Shown in pieces: positions 1-7,387 of a DNA stretch of 64,000 nt. The notes beneath the pieces were generated by a model. The model was given only the letters and a program-made list of their open reading frames with translations. It was not told the origin of the DNA and ran no database searches. The stretch is from contig JBBQJP010000019.1 in NCBI GenBank assembly GCA_038326025.1, forward strand, positions 11,867-75,866. The letters run 5' to 3'. Position 1 is the stretch's first letter; each line of letters begins with the position of its first letter. Source of the DNA: CAISIP01 sp038326025. Lineage in GTDB: Bacteria; Pseudomonadota; Gammaproteobacteria; Burkholderiales; Burkholderiaceae_C. Position numbers and translations under genes: made by a program.

Positions 1-45
1 ACTTGCGTGACAATGAATGGACTGCCCCCGCCAAGAGAACCGATC

Positions 46-348
46 ATGGAACTGACCCCGCGCGAAAAAGACAAGCTGCTGTTGTTCACTGCTGCCCTGC
101 TCGCCGAGCGGCGCAAGGCACGCGGGCTCAGGCTCAACTACCCGGAAGCGGTGGCACTGATCAGCGCTGCTGTGATGGAAGGCGCCCGCGACGGCAAGAC
201 AGTGGCCGAGCTGATGAGTGAAGGGCGCACCATCTTGAGCCGCGACGACGTGATGGACGGCATCGCCGAGATGATTCCGGACATCCAGGTCGAGGCCACG
301 TTCCCGGACGGCAGCAAGCTGGTCACCGTTCACCAACCCATTGTCTAG
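46..348 (+). CDS. ureA: Urease gamma subunit UreA
   Basis: This is the small structural subunit of the nickel enzyme urease, which hydrolyses urea to ammonia and carbamate in the cytoplasm. The protein is 100 residues, the normal length of free-standing bacterial gamma subunits, and opens MELTPREKDKLLLFTAALLA, which is close to invariant in the family. An in-frame start 39 bases upstream would add 13 residues that family members lack, so ATG 46 was chosen. It is the first gene of the visible operon and is followed 10 bases later by a small membrane-protein gene, then ureB and ureC. The accessory gene ureD is usually found near ureA; if present it lies left of the window. Confidence 0.97.
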   Translation: MELTPREKDKLLLFTAALLAERRKARGLRLNYPEAVALISAAVMEGARDGKTVAELMSEGRTILSRDDVMDGIAEMIPDIQVEATFPDGSKLVTVHQPIV

Positions 349-358
349 AAGGCGCACC

Positions 359-547
359 ATGAAAACACTATCCAAAGCTCTGCTGTGCGCCGGCGTGCTG
401 CTACAAATCTCCGTGCCGACGCTTGCCCACGACGGTCACGGTCTGACCGGGACCAGCCACTGGCACGCCACCGATACCTGGGGATTCGTCGGCGTCGGCA
501 TTGCGCTGGTTGTTGCCATATGGCTGTCACGGGGTGGCAAACCATGA
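359..547 (+). CDS. Small membrane protein between ureA and ureB
   Basis: A 62-residue protein that I do not recognise as a named family. It begins with a signal-like segment (MKTLSKALLCAGVLLQISV, possible cleavage after PTLA), continues with a short His-rich stretch (HDGHGLTGTSHWHATD) and ends in one hydrophobic segment (about residues 42-56) and a short basic tail. The His-rich part would face the periplasm if the first segment is exported. It lies inside the urease operon, and its TGA overlaps the ureB ATG (ATGA), so it is almost certainly co-translated with ureB. I recall a short gene at this place in related Burkholderiales urease clusters. A role in nickel or urea handling is a guess from context and the histidines. 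Confidence 0.75.
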   Translation: MKTLSKALLCAGVLLQISVPTLAHDGHGLTGTSHWHATDTWGFVGVGIALVVAIWLSRGGKP

Positions 548-870
548 TTCCCGGTGAACTGCTGCCACTTGGCGGTGACCATGCACTCAACACCGGCCGA
601 CGGACCCTTACGGTGGTGGTGCGCAATACCGGCGACCGACCCGTTCAGGTCGGCTCGCACTTCCATTTCGCTGAGACCAATCGCGCACTGGAGTTCGACC
701 GCGTTGCCGCGCGTGGCATGCGCCTGAACATCGCGTCGGGTACGGCCGTGCGTTTCGAGCCGGGCCAGCAACGCACAGTCGAACTGCTGGACTATGCCGG
801 CGCGCGCGCGGTGTACGGGTTCCGCGCCGAGATCAATGGGCCGCTGGACGCTTCGGCCACTGGAGCGTAG
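544..870 (+). CDS. ureB: Urease beta subunit UreB
   Basis: The beta structural subunit of urease, 108 residues, typical of the family. The protein starts MIPGELLP and contains the characteristic core VGSHFHFAETNRAL and the RFEPGQQRTVELL strand. It packs with UreA and UreC into the (alpha-beta-gamma)3 trimer and carries no nickel ligands itself. ATG 544 overlaps the stop of the preceding small gene by four bases, which supports this start. Only two bases separate its stop from ureC, consistent with one transcript and translational coupling. Confidence 0.96.
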   Translation: MIPGELLPLGGDHALNTGRRTLTVVVRNTGDRPVQVGSHFHFAETNRALEFDRVAARGMRLNIASGTAVRFEPGQQRTVELLDYAGARAVYGFRAEINGPLDASATGA

Positions 871-872
871 AC

Positions 873-2591
873 ATGGCTAGCATTTCACGACGCGCCTATG
901 CCGAGATGTTCGGCCCCACCGTCGGGGACCGCCTGCGCCTGGCCGACACCGACCTGCTGATCGAGGTCGAAGCCGACCACACCTTGCGCGCCGGAAGTTA
1001 TGGCGAGGAAGTGAAATTCGGCGGCGGCAAGACCATTCGCGACGGCATGGCGCAAAGCCAGCGCGCCCGTGCCCAGGGCGCGGTCGACACGGTGATGACG
1101 AACGCGCTGATCATCGACCACTGGGGCATCGTCAAGGCTGACATCGGCCTCAAGGACGGCCGCATCGTGGGGATAGGCAAGGCCGGAAATCCGGACACGC
1201 AGGACGGCGTGGACATCATCATCGGGCCGGGCACCGAGATCATCAGTTGCGAGGGCAACATCGTCACGGCCGGCGGCATCGACTCGCACATCCATTTCAT
1301 TTGTCCGCAGCAGATCGACGAGGCACTGGCCAGTGGCATCACGACCATGCTCGGCGGCGGCACGGGCCCTGCCACCGGCACGCTGGCCACGACTTGCACG
1401 CCAGGCGCCTGGCATATCGAGCGCATGCTGCAGTCGGCCGATGCATTCACCATGAACCTGGGTTTCCTGGGCAAGGGCAATACCAGTTTGCCGCAGGCGC
1501 TGCACGAACAAGTCAAGGCGGGGGCCATCGGACTGAAGCTGCACGAGGACTGGGGCACGACCCCGGCAGCGATCAGCAATTGCCTGGACGTGGCCGAAGA
1601 AACCGACGTGCAGGTGGCGATCCACTCCGACACACTGAACGAGTCCGGGTTTGTCGAGGACACCATTGCGGCGACCAAGAATCGTACCTTGTGCGCGTTT
1701 CACACTGAGGGCGCCGGTGGCGGACACGCACCTGACATCCTGCGCGTGGTCGGGTTTGATAACTTCCTGCCCTCGAGCACGAATCCGACCATGCCCTACA
1801 CCGTCAACACGCTCGACGAACAGGTCGACATGCTGATGGTCTGCCACCATCTGGATTCTTCCATCGCTGAAGACCTGGCGTTTGCCGAAAGCCGCATCCG
1901 CAAGGAAACCATCGCCGCCGAGGACGTGTTGCACGACCTGGGTGCGATCAGCATGATGAGCAGTGACAGCCAGGCCATGGGACGTGTGGGCGAAGTCATC
2001 CTTCGCACCTGGCAGACAGCGCACAAGATGCTGCAGCAACGCGGCAAGTTGCCCGGCGACCCGGCCGGCAACGACAACCAGCGCGTCAAACGTTATGTCG
2101 CCAAGTACACGATCAACCCGGCGCTGGCCCACGGCATCGCCCACGAGGTCGGCTCCGTCGAGGTCGGCAAATGGGCCGATCTGGTAGTGTGGAAACCGGC
2201 GTTCTTTGGTGTCAAGCCGGCGCTGGTGGTCAAGGGCGGATCCATTGCATTGGCCGCCATGGGCGACCCGAACGCCAGCATCCCGACACCGCAGCCGGTG
2301 CACTACCGACCGATGTTCGGCGCATTTGGCGGCGCCATTGCCAAGTCGTCACTGACGTTTGTCTCGCAGGCCGCATTGGCAGACGGAGTGGGCCAACGTT
2401 ATGGTCTTGCCAAGCCGCTGAGCGCCGTGCGCGCAAACCGCACGGTGCGCAAGAGCCACATGGTGCACAACAACTACACGCCGGTGATGGAAATCGATGC
2501 CCAGACTTATGCAGTGCGCGCTGATGGGGTGTTGCTGACCTGCGAGGCGGCCACGGTGTTGCCGATGGCGCAGCGGTATTTTCTGTTCTGA
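873..2591 (+). CDS. ureC: Urease alpha (catalytic) subunit UreC
   Basis: The catalytic subunit of urease, holding the bis-nickel centre. The 572-residue length and MASISRRAYAEMFGPTVGDR start are standard. All expected metal and catalytic elements are visible: the HIH ligand pair in GIDSHIHF, the lysine that becomes carbamylated in GLKLHEDWG, histidines in VAIHSDTLNESG and CAFHTEGAGGGHAPD, the mobile-flap motif MVCHHLD with its cysteine, and the aspartate in SSDSQAMGRVGE. The subunit therefore appears intact and active. The accessory genes ureE, ureF and ureG that load nickel lie 700 bases downstream, beyond an oppositely oriented toxin-antitoxin pair, which is unusual because these genes are normally contiguous. 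Confidence 0.98.
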   Translation: MASISRRAYAEMFGPTVGDRLRLADTDLLIEVEADHTLRAGSYGEEVKFGGGKTIRDGMAQSQRARAQGAVDTVMTNALIIDHWGIVKADIGLKDGRIVGIGKAGNPDTQDGVDIIIGPGTEIISCEGNIVTAGGIDSHIHFICPQQIDEALASGITTMLGGGTGPATGTLATTCTPGAWHIERMLQSADAFTMNLGFLGKGNTSLPQALHEQVKAGAIGLKLHEDWGTTPAAISNCLDVAEETDVQVAIHSDTLNESGFVEDTIAATKNRTLCAFHTEGAGGGHAPDILRVVGFDNFLPSSTNPTMPYTVNTLDEQVDMLMVCHHLDSSIAEDLAFAESRIRKETIAAEDVLHDLGAISMMSSDSQAMGRVGEVILRTWQTAHKMLQQRGKLPGDPAGNDNQRVKRYVAKYTINPALAHGIAHEVGSVEVGKWADLVVWKPAFFGVKPALVVKGGSIALAAMGDPNASIPTPQPVHYRPMFGAFGGAIAKSSLTFVSQAALADGVGQRYGLAKPLSAVRANRTVRKSHMVHNNYTPVMEIDAQTYAVRADGVLLTCEAATVLPMAQRYFLF

Positions 2592-2616
2592 ACGGGTGCA
2601 GATGTGTGGGATCGGC

Positions 2617-3003
2617 TCAAACCGGCTGGATGTGTTCGCGCAACCAGGTGGAGAATTCTGCCTCGCTGATGTCGCCCGCGGCTACGCCGAGCATGGTCAG
2701 GGTCGCATCGACCTGGGTGGTTTTGAGGCGAAAACTGTTGCGGGCGAGAAACATGCCGACCGCGAGAAAGGCTGCACGTTTGTTGCCATCAATAAACGGA
2801 TGGTTGCGTGCCAATCCAACCCCATAAGAAGCGGCCAAGGCGGCAACATCCGGCGATTCATACAACGCGAGGTTCAAGGGCCTAGCCAATGCCGAGTCGA
2901 GCAGACCTTCGTCACGCAAGCCGCTGCCACCACCGTGTTCAGCAAGACTCTCGTCATGCAGCAGAATCAAGACCTGCCTGCTAACCCATTTCCATTGGCT
3001 CAT
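2617..3003 (-). CDS. doc: Doc/Fic-family toxin (death-on-curing)
   Basis: A 128-residue protein with the Doc version of the Fic fold. The core motif is HPFIDGNKR (residues 68-76), matching HxFx(D/N)GNKR, preceded by the family's LHDE and LRDEGLLDSAL segments. Fic/Doc toxins transfer a phosphate or nucleotide group to a target; Doc itself phosphorylates EF-Tu, and the Doc subfamily assignment rests on the short length and motif. The start was set at ATG 3003, which overlaps the antitoxin stop by four bases (ATGA); in-frame starts further upstream would run through the antitoxin gene. It is transcribed against the urease genes and its end is only 25 bases from the ureC stop. Confidence 0.9.
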   Translation of the reverse strand: MSQWKWVSRQVLILLHDESLAEHGGGSGLRDEGLLDSALARPLNLALYESPDVAALAASYGVGLARNHPFIDGNKRAAFLAVGMFLARNSFRLKTTQVDATLTMLGVAAGDISEAEFSTWLREHIQPV

Positions 3004-3224
3004 TTGGCCAACTGGTGGAAGGTGTCGCGGTACTCGCGCATGAATGCGCGCCCTTCCTCCAATTGCGCCTCTAGCTCCGGATCGTATGGCGTCAGGGTCA
3101 CGCCATTCGCGGTTTCGGTCCAGAACAGGCTGTCGCCTTTCTCGACTTTCAACCTGGCCAGCAAGTCCTTGGGCAAAATGACTCCCACAGAGTTTCCAAT
3201 TTGCGTCAGCTTCAGCACAGACAT
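3000..3224 (-). CDS. AbrB/MazE-type antitoxin
   Basis: A 74-residue protein beginning MSVLKLTQIGNSVGVILPKD, the swapped-hairpin AbrB (SpoVT/AbrB) DNA-binding fold seen in MazE-like antitoxins. The N-terminal half should bind DNA as a dimer. The acidic and helical C-terminal part (PELEAQLEEGRAFMREYRDT) would bind the toxin. It precedes and overlaps the Doc toxin, the usual antitoxin-first order. A palindrome (TATAAC-GGTT-GTTATA) sits 17-32 bases upstream of its start, between a promoter-like pair and the gene, as expected of an autoregulated toxin-antitoxin operon. P1 Doc itself is paired with Phd; an AbrB-type partner is a known alternative. Confidence 0.9.
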   Translation of the reverse strand: MSVLKLTQIGNSVGVILPKDLLARLKVEKGDSLFWTETANGVTLTPYDPELEAQLEEGRAFMREYRDTFHQLAK

Positions 3225-3240
3225 AACAATCTCGCAAGGT

Positions 3241-3256
3241 TATAACGGTTGTTATA
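3241..3256. promoter_or_regulatory. Palindromic operator of the toxin-antitoxin pair
   Basis: A perfect inverted repeat, TATAAC (3241-3246) and GTTATA (3251-3256) with spacer GGTT, lies just upstream of the antitoxin gene and overlaps the -10 box of its predicted promoter. AbrB/MazE-type antitoxins bind such short palindromes to repress their own operon. Binding here is inferred. Confidence 0.6.
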
Positions 3257-3282
3257 TTAAGCCTTTGCTCCACCAGAATCAA
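3254..3282 (-). promoter_or_regulatory. Sigma-70-type promoter for the toxin-antitoxin pair
   Basis: Read on the minus strand, TTGATT (3282-3277) and TAATAT (3259-3254) are separated by exactly 17 bases. The predicted transcription start falls about 20-25 bases before the antitoxin ATG at 3224. The -35 box lies within 20 bases of the ureE start codon on the other strand. Confidence 0.6.
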
Positions 3283-3293
3283 CCCATCCCACC

Positions 3294-3872
3294 ATGCTGA
3301 CCGCCAACAAACGCATGCCCGGAGGCGCCGGACTTGCACCCGTCCTGCTCAAACGTGCCCCCACCATCGAACTGGATTGGGACATCCGCCAGAAAAGCCG
3401 TTTTGATGCCACCGATTCCAGCGGACGCAGCATCGGCGTATTCCTGCCGCGCGGCACGGTCGTGCGCGGTGGTGACGCGCTGGTGCTGCAAGACGGCACG
3501 CTGGTACGGGTAATCGCAGCACCACAGCCAGTGCTGCATATCAGCCACTGCCCGCAACACGGCTCACCGTTCGACCTGACCCGAGCCGCCTACCATTTGG
3601 GCAACCGCCATGTGCCGATCGAACTGCGCGCCGACCACCTGAAGATCGAGCCCGACCATGTGCTGCGCGACATGTTGCGCGCCATGCACCTGATCGTGCG
3701 CGAGGACACGCTGGCGTTCGAGCCGGAAAGCGGCGCTTATTCCTCAGAAGGCCATGGACACAGCCATTCACATGAGGGCCACGGCACAGACCAGAACCAC
3801 GCCCATGCGGCGCATGACGATGGCCACTCCCACGCAGCACACGGTCATGACCACAAGCCGCATCCCCACTGA
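3294..3872 (+). CDS. ureE: Urease accessory protein UreE (nickel metallochaperone)
   Basis: UreE delivers nickel to the urease apoprotein complex with UreF, UreG and UreD. The 192-residue protein has the peptide-binding N-terminal domain, then the metal-binding domain with the family signature YHLGNRHVP near residue 100 and a conserved His in the following segment. The C-terminus is a nickel-binding tail with about 15 histidines in its last 40 residues. No clear ribosome-binding site precedes ATG 3294; ATG 3315 is an alternative seven residues shorter. Its stop overlaps the ureF start by one base (TGATG). The divergent toxin-antitoxin promoter occupies the DNA directly in front of it, so ureE needs either read-through from ureC or its own unseen promoter. 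Confidence 0.95.
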   Translation: MLTANKRMPGGAGLAPVLLKRAPTIELDWDIRQKSRFDATDSSGRSIGVFLPRGTVVRGGDALVLQDGTLVRVIAAPQPVLHISHCPQHGSPFDLTRAAYHLGNRHVPIELRADHLKIEPDHVLRDMLRAMHLIVREDTLAFEPESGAYSSEGHGHSHSHEGHGTDQNHAHAAHDDGHSHAAHGHDHKPHPH

Positions 3873-4630
3873 TGTTTAGCGACCCGATAGTGGCAGCACA
3901 ACTACCTGCCGCCGAGGCAGCGCCAGCGCACACCAGCGATCTGGTGCGCCTGATGTGGCTGGCTTCGCCCGCGCTGCCAATTGGCGGGTTCTCGTATTCC
4001 GAGGTGCTGGAGGCGGCCATTGACCGCGCCGGTCTGCGCACACCGGCCGCCGTCAGCACCTGGCTTCAAGACCAATTGCATCTGACGCTGGCCCGCTCCG
4101 ATCTGGCGCTGGTGGCACAAGCCGTGTTGGCGTGGCGGGGGCGCGATCTGGCACGCGTGTGGTCCCTCAACGACTGGGTGCTGCAAACCCGCGAATCCAG
4201 TGAAATGCGCCTGCAGACCGAACAGATGGGGCGATCCATGATGGATTGGCTGCGCAATCAGCATGCGGGAAGCGACGACCTTGACGCGGCGACCCAAGCT
4301 GACATCATCACGTTGAGTCGCCACTGCGCGTTGCCGACCTATCCGGTGGCATTCGCACTGGCAGCATCCTTGACCGGCGCCTCAGTGGCCGACTGCCTGT
4401 CAAGTTACGCGTTCGGCTGGGCCGAAAACATGGTGCAGGCAGCCGTCAAGGCCGTGCCGCTGGGCCAGAATGCGGGCCAACGGATCCTGGCCGACCTGAC
4501 CCATAAGATCAACATTGCCGTGGCAGATGCCATGGCGCGTGACGACACCAGCCGACAAGCCTTCGCGCCAATGCTGGCCATTTTGTCGGCCCAACACGAA
4601 ACCCAATACTCAAGGCTTTTCCGATCATGA
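3872..4630 (+). CDS. ureF: Urease accessory protein UreF
   Basis: UreF is a helical protein that bridges UreD and UreG in the urease activation complex and gates the UreG GTPase. The 252 residues include the family hallmarks LMWLASPALPIGGFSYSEVL near residue 27 and the central YPVAFALAASLTGASVAD segment. The N-terminus is somewhat extended (PIVAAQLPAAEAAPAHTSD) before the conserved part. It overlaps ureE by one base and ureG by four (ATGA), so ureEFG form one translationally coupled unit. Confidence 0.95.
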   Translation: MFSDPIVAAQLPAAEAAPAHTSDLVRLMWLASPALPIGGFSYSEVLEAAIDRAGLRTPAAVSTWLQDQLHLTLARSDLALVAQAVLAWRGRDLARVWSLNDWVLQTRESSEMRLQTEQMGRSMMDWLRNQHAGSDDLDAATQADIITLSRHCALPTYPVAFALAASLTGASVADCLSSYAFGWAENMVQAAVKAVPLGQNAGQRILADLTHKINIAVADAMARDDTSRQAFAPMLAILSAQHETQYSRLFRS

Positions 4631-5301
4631 CCACTTCTTCCGCCCTGCACCATATCGCCCATCGAACCCGCAAACTTCCGCCGCTACGGGTGGGCATTGG
4701 CGGCCCGGTCGGGTCCGGCAAAACCACGTTGCTGGAGATGTTGTGCAAGGCCATGCGCGAAAAATACGACCTGGTCGCCATCACCAACGACATCTACACC
4801 AAGGAAGACCAGCGCATCCTGACAGTGAGCGGCGCGTTGCCGGCCGAGCGCATCATGGGCGTCGAAACCGGCGGTTGCCCGCATACTGCGATCCGCGAAG
4901 ACGCATCGATCAACCTCGAAGCCATCGACCGCATGCTCGGCGAATTCCCCGACGCCGATATCGTTTTCATCGAAAGCGGCGGCGACAACCTGGCCGCCAC
5001 CTTCAGCCCGGAACTCAGCGACCTCACCATCTACGTCATCGATGTCGCCGCCGGCGAAAAAATCCCGCGCAAGGGTGGCCCCGGCATCACGAAAAGCGAT
5101 TTGTTCGTCATCAACAAGACCGACCTGGCACCCTACGTGGGCGCCGACCTGGCGGTGATGGAAGCCGACACCCGGCGCATGCGCGCCGTCGCCGGCGGCG
5201 ACGGCGTCAAGCCATTCGTCATGACCAATCTGCGCACCAAGCAAGGACTGGCCGAAGTTGTTTCCTTCATTGAGCAGCGCGGCATGCTCACGGCCGGCTA
5301 A
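4627..5301 (+). CDS. ureG: Urease accessory GTPase UreG
   Basis: UreG is the SIMIBI-class GTPase whose GTP hydrolysis drives nickel insertion into urease. In the 224 residues the P-loop GGPVGSGKT lies near residue 25, the metal-binding Cys-Pro-His occurs in VETGGCPHTAIREDASIN, and ESGGDNLA and the guanine-specificity motif NKTDLAPYVGADL follow. All family residues are present. The gene starts within ureF (ATGA overlap) and is the last urease gene in the window; tRNA-Ser starts 12 bases after its stop, with no terminator hairpin visible between them. Confidence 0.97.
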   Translation: MTTSSALHHIAHRTRKLPPLRVGIGGPVGSGKTTLLEMLCKAMREKYDLVAITNDIYTKEDQRILTVSGALPAERIMGVETGGCPHTAIREDASINLEAIDRMLGEFPDADIVFIESGGDNLAATFSPELSDLTIYVIDVAAGEKIPRKGGPGITKSDLFVINKTDLAPYVGADLAVMEADTRRMRAVAGGDGVKPFVMTNLRTKQGLAEVVSFIEQRGMLTAG

Positions 5302-5313
5302 AATCCCCGCATT

Positions 5314-5403
5314 GGAAGCTTGGCCGAGCGGTTTAAGGCACCGGTCTTGAAAACCGGCGAGGGGTTAAACCCTCCGTGAGTTCGAATCTCACAGCTTCCG
5401 CCA
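5314..5403 (+). tRNA. tRNA-Ser (UGA)
   Basis: A complete class II tRNA. The acceptor stem is GGAAGCT/AGCTTCC, the D arm contains GCCGAGCGG, the anticodon loop CTTGAAA gives anticodon TGA, the long variable arm is GAGGGGTTAAACCCTC, and the T arm is GTGAGTTCGAATCTCAC. The discriminator is G and CCA is encoded (5401-5403). Confidence 0.97.
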
Positions 5404-5554
5404 TCCAGCTGGATTTCATGCAGGTTCCAATGCGACTCGCATTGTGCAACACCCCATCGCCCAACCGACGGCCTGCATACTGGCGGCCCCATCACCAATG
5501 ATGCGCAGGCCGGCCCCGGTGGACTGAAGATCCCCACGCGCGCATATCCACCCG

Positions 5555-6226
5555 TCAATAGTTCAGCAGGTTGCGCCGCACGTGGAGCAGATGATCGCTC
5601 GCCAAGACCCTGGCCTGCACCGGATCCCGGCCCTTGAGTGCAGCCACTAGATCGCGATGCTCGATCTGGTAGGCGGCGCGGCGCTCCGGCGTCAGGCTGC
5701 GCTTCTTCAACATGCCCCATTCGCCTTGCGCCCGCGCCTGGTTCATGAGCTTGAAAACATTCGCGACAAAGCTGTTATGGGCCGCCTGAGCGATCAGTTC
5801 GTGCAACATGCCGTCCCACAGTTCGAACTCTTCGACGCTGTCGGCGGCCTCGGCCTTGGCGCAACACGATTCCATTTGCTCGAAGTCAGCCGACGTCGCA
5901 TTGACGATCACCATGTCGATGATGGCAGGCTCGAGGGCCAGGCGCGCTTCCATCAGCGTTGCCGGACTGATCTGCAAAGCCGGTGCTGCCGCAGTCAGGC
6001 CCTGAATGATCTCAGCCGCTTGTTCGCTGACATAGGTACCGCTACCTACCGTCTGGTTGATCAGGCCCAGATCCTTGAGTTCGAGCAAGACTTTGCGTAC
6101 TGACGTGCGGCTGAGTTGGAACTGCTCACAGAACGCCCGCTCCGTCGGGAGGCGATCGCCGGTACGCCATTGCCCTGAGCGCAGGCCATCCAGGATGGCA
6201 TCGCGCAGGGTATGAGAAGTGTCCAT
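5555..6226 (-). CDS. GntR-family (FadR/FCD) transcriptional regulator
   Basis: A 223-residue regulator with an N-terminal winged helix (LPTERAFCEQFQLSRTSVRKVL, about residues 27-48) and a C-terminal all-helical FCD ligand domain (LMEARLALEP, ELWDGMLHELIAQAAHN, AAYQIEHRDLVAALKGRD). FCD regulators sense small organic acids, and the His and Asp residues here match the usual metal-dependent effector pocket. It is divergent from a fumarylacetoacetate-hydrolase-family gene, and repeated ATAATACCAA motifs lie between the two genes, suggesting it represses that enzyme and itself. ATG 6226 was taken as the start; a TTG at 6259 would add 11 residues. The effector is unknown but is probably the substrate of the divergent enzyme or receptor. 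Confidence 0.9.
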   Translation of the reverse strand: MDTSHTLRDAILDGLRSGQWRTGDRLPTERAFCEQFQLSRTSVRKVLLELKDLGLINQTVGSGTYVSEQAAEIIQGLTAAAPALQISPATLMEARLALEPAIIDMVIVNATSADFEQMESCCAKAEAADSVEEFELWDGMLHELIAQAAHNSFVANVFKLMNQARAQGEWGMLKKRSLTPERRAAYQIEHRDLVAALKGRDPVQARVLASDHLLHVRRNLLNY

Positions 6227-6250
6227 ATCGGCAGGTTCGCAGGTTGAGGT

Positions 6251-6391
6251 TTCAACCAAATAATACCAATCTACGAACCGATCGGATCACCGTTTGCAAA
6301 CATAAAAAAGTGCTTGACGCGATGGCCACATTCATTAACATTACGTCGATTGGTGCCAAATGGTATCAATATAATACCAATTTCAACCAAT
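6251..6391. promoter_or_regulatory. Divergent regulatory region with repeated operator-like motifs
   Basis: TAATACCAAT occurs at 6261-6270 and again at 6372-6381, and TTCAACCAA at 6251-6259 and 6382-6390, so the two ends of the region share the same pair of words. An inverted repeat TGGTAT (6361-6366) / ATACCA (6374-6379) overlaps the second copy. TGGTAT/ATACCA half-sites are of the kind bound by FadR-type GntR proteins. A possible promoter for the forward gene is TTGACG (6314-6319), 16 bases, TAACAT (6336-6341), placing the downstream repeat over the initially transcribed region where a repressor would block it. Confidence 0.5.
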
Positions 6392-6435
6392 ATCGGACTC
6401 TTCGGCGAATGCCGTCCGGGTTCCCGGAGAAGCTC

Positions 6436-7308
6436 ATGCGTATCGCGACTTTTGTACTGGATGGACGACGACAGGTCGGCCAGGTTTCTGAGGACGGACT
6501 TCAGGTCACGCCGTTCGAAATGTCCGCCGACGCGGCCCGCGCCGGCGCCCTGCCATTGATCGAGGCGAGTGTTGCAGGCAAGCCGCTGCCAGGTCTGGCC
6601 AGTGCCTCTGTGGCCATGGCATCCGTGCGGCTGGAGGCGCCGCTTCCGTTGCCGCGGCGCAACCTTTGGTGTGTGGGGCGCAACTATCACGCCCATGCCA
6701 AGGAACTGTCGGCCACGGTATTCAAGGACAACAACGCCGACACCAAGGCCTGGCCCATCGTGTTCACCAAGGTCCCGGAATCTGTCGTTGGTCCGACCGA
6801 TGATGTGCAACTGCCCGGCGCCGCCGTCTCATCGCAGATCGATTACGAGGCGGAACTGGCCGTTGTCATCGGGATCGGCGGCAAGAACATCACCCAGGCT
6901 GACGCGATGCGCCATGTGTTCGGTTACACCGTGGTCAACGACGTCACTGCGCGTGATGTGCAGATGCGCCACCAGCAATGGGATATGGGCAAATCGTTCG
7001 ACACCTTTTGCCCAATGGGGCCGTGGATCGTCACCGCCGACGCCATGGACGGCACGCGTACCCGGGTGCGCTGCTGGGTCAATGGCGAACTGCGCCAGGA
7101 CGGACCGACCGAAAACATGATCTTCGACATCCCGACGCTGATCGAAACCATCTCGCGTGGCATCACGCTGTACCCGGGTGACGTGATCGCCACCGGCACA
7201 CCCGCTGGCGTGGGCATGGGGCTCACACCACCGCGTTACATCCAGTCGGGTGACAAGATACGGATCGAGATCGATGGCATCGGATCCATCGAGAACCGTT
7301 TCGTCTGA
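6436..7308 (+). CDS. Fumarylacetoacetate hydrolase (FAH) family protein
   Basis: A 290-residue enzyme of the FAH superfamily, whose members hydrolyse or hydrate 2-oxo acids and acylpyruvates in aromatic and sugar-acid catabolism. Visible elements are VGRNYHAHAKE (about residue 80), the metal-ligand segment DYEAELAVVIG with Glu138 and Glu140, GYTVVNDVTARDVQ, and the C-terminal signature ATGTPAGVG. The start at ATG 6436 is supported by GGAG seven bases upstream. It is divergent from a GntR regulator and is followed by a Bug-type receptor 79 bases later, so the trio probably handles one imported carboxylic acid. The exact reaction cannot be told from sequence alone. Confidence 0.9.
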   Translation: MRIATFVLDGRRQVGQVSEDGLQVTPFEMSADAARAGALPLIEASVAGKPLPGLASASVAMASVRLEAPLPLPRRNLWCVGRNYHAHAKELSATVFKDNNADTKAWPIVFTKVPESVVGPTDDVQLPGAAVSSQIDYEAELAVVIGIGGKNITQADAMRHVFGYTVVNDVTARDVQMRHQQWDMGKSFDTFCPMGPWIVTADAMDGTRTRVRCWVNGELRQDGPTENMIFDIPTLIETISRGITLYPGDVIATGTPAGVGMGLTPPRYIQSGDKIRIEIDGIGSIENRFV

Positions 7309-7387
7309 CTCGCAGCCACCCGTGCCGGCGCAGGCGTCCTTCAGTGGCGTTCCGGCATCCTCATAAACAAATGACAAGGAGACTCGC

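Noticed and set aside
885..2303. Long open frame antisense to ureC
   Set aside because: ureC has every active-site motif in the other strand; long antisense frames are common in GC-rich codons, and this translation shows no recognisable domain.
2596..3300. Forward open frame across the toxin-antitoxin pair
   Set aside because: It is the complement of two genes with clear AbrB and Doc motifs and a shared ATGA overlap; its translation is Cys/Arg/Ser-rich with no motif.
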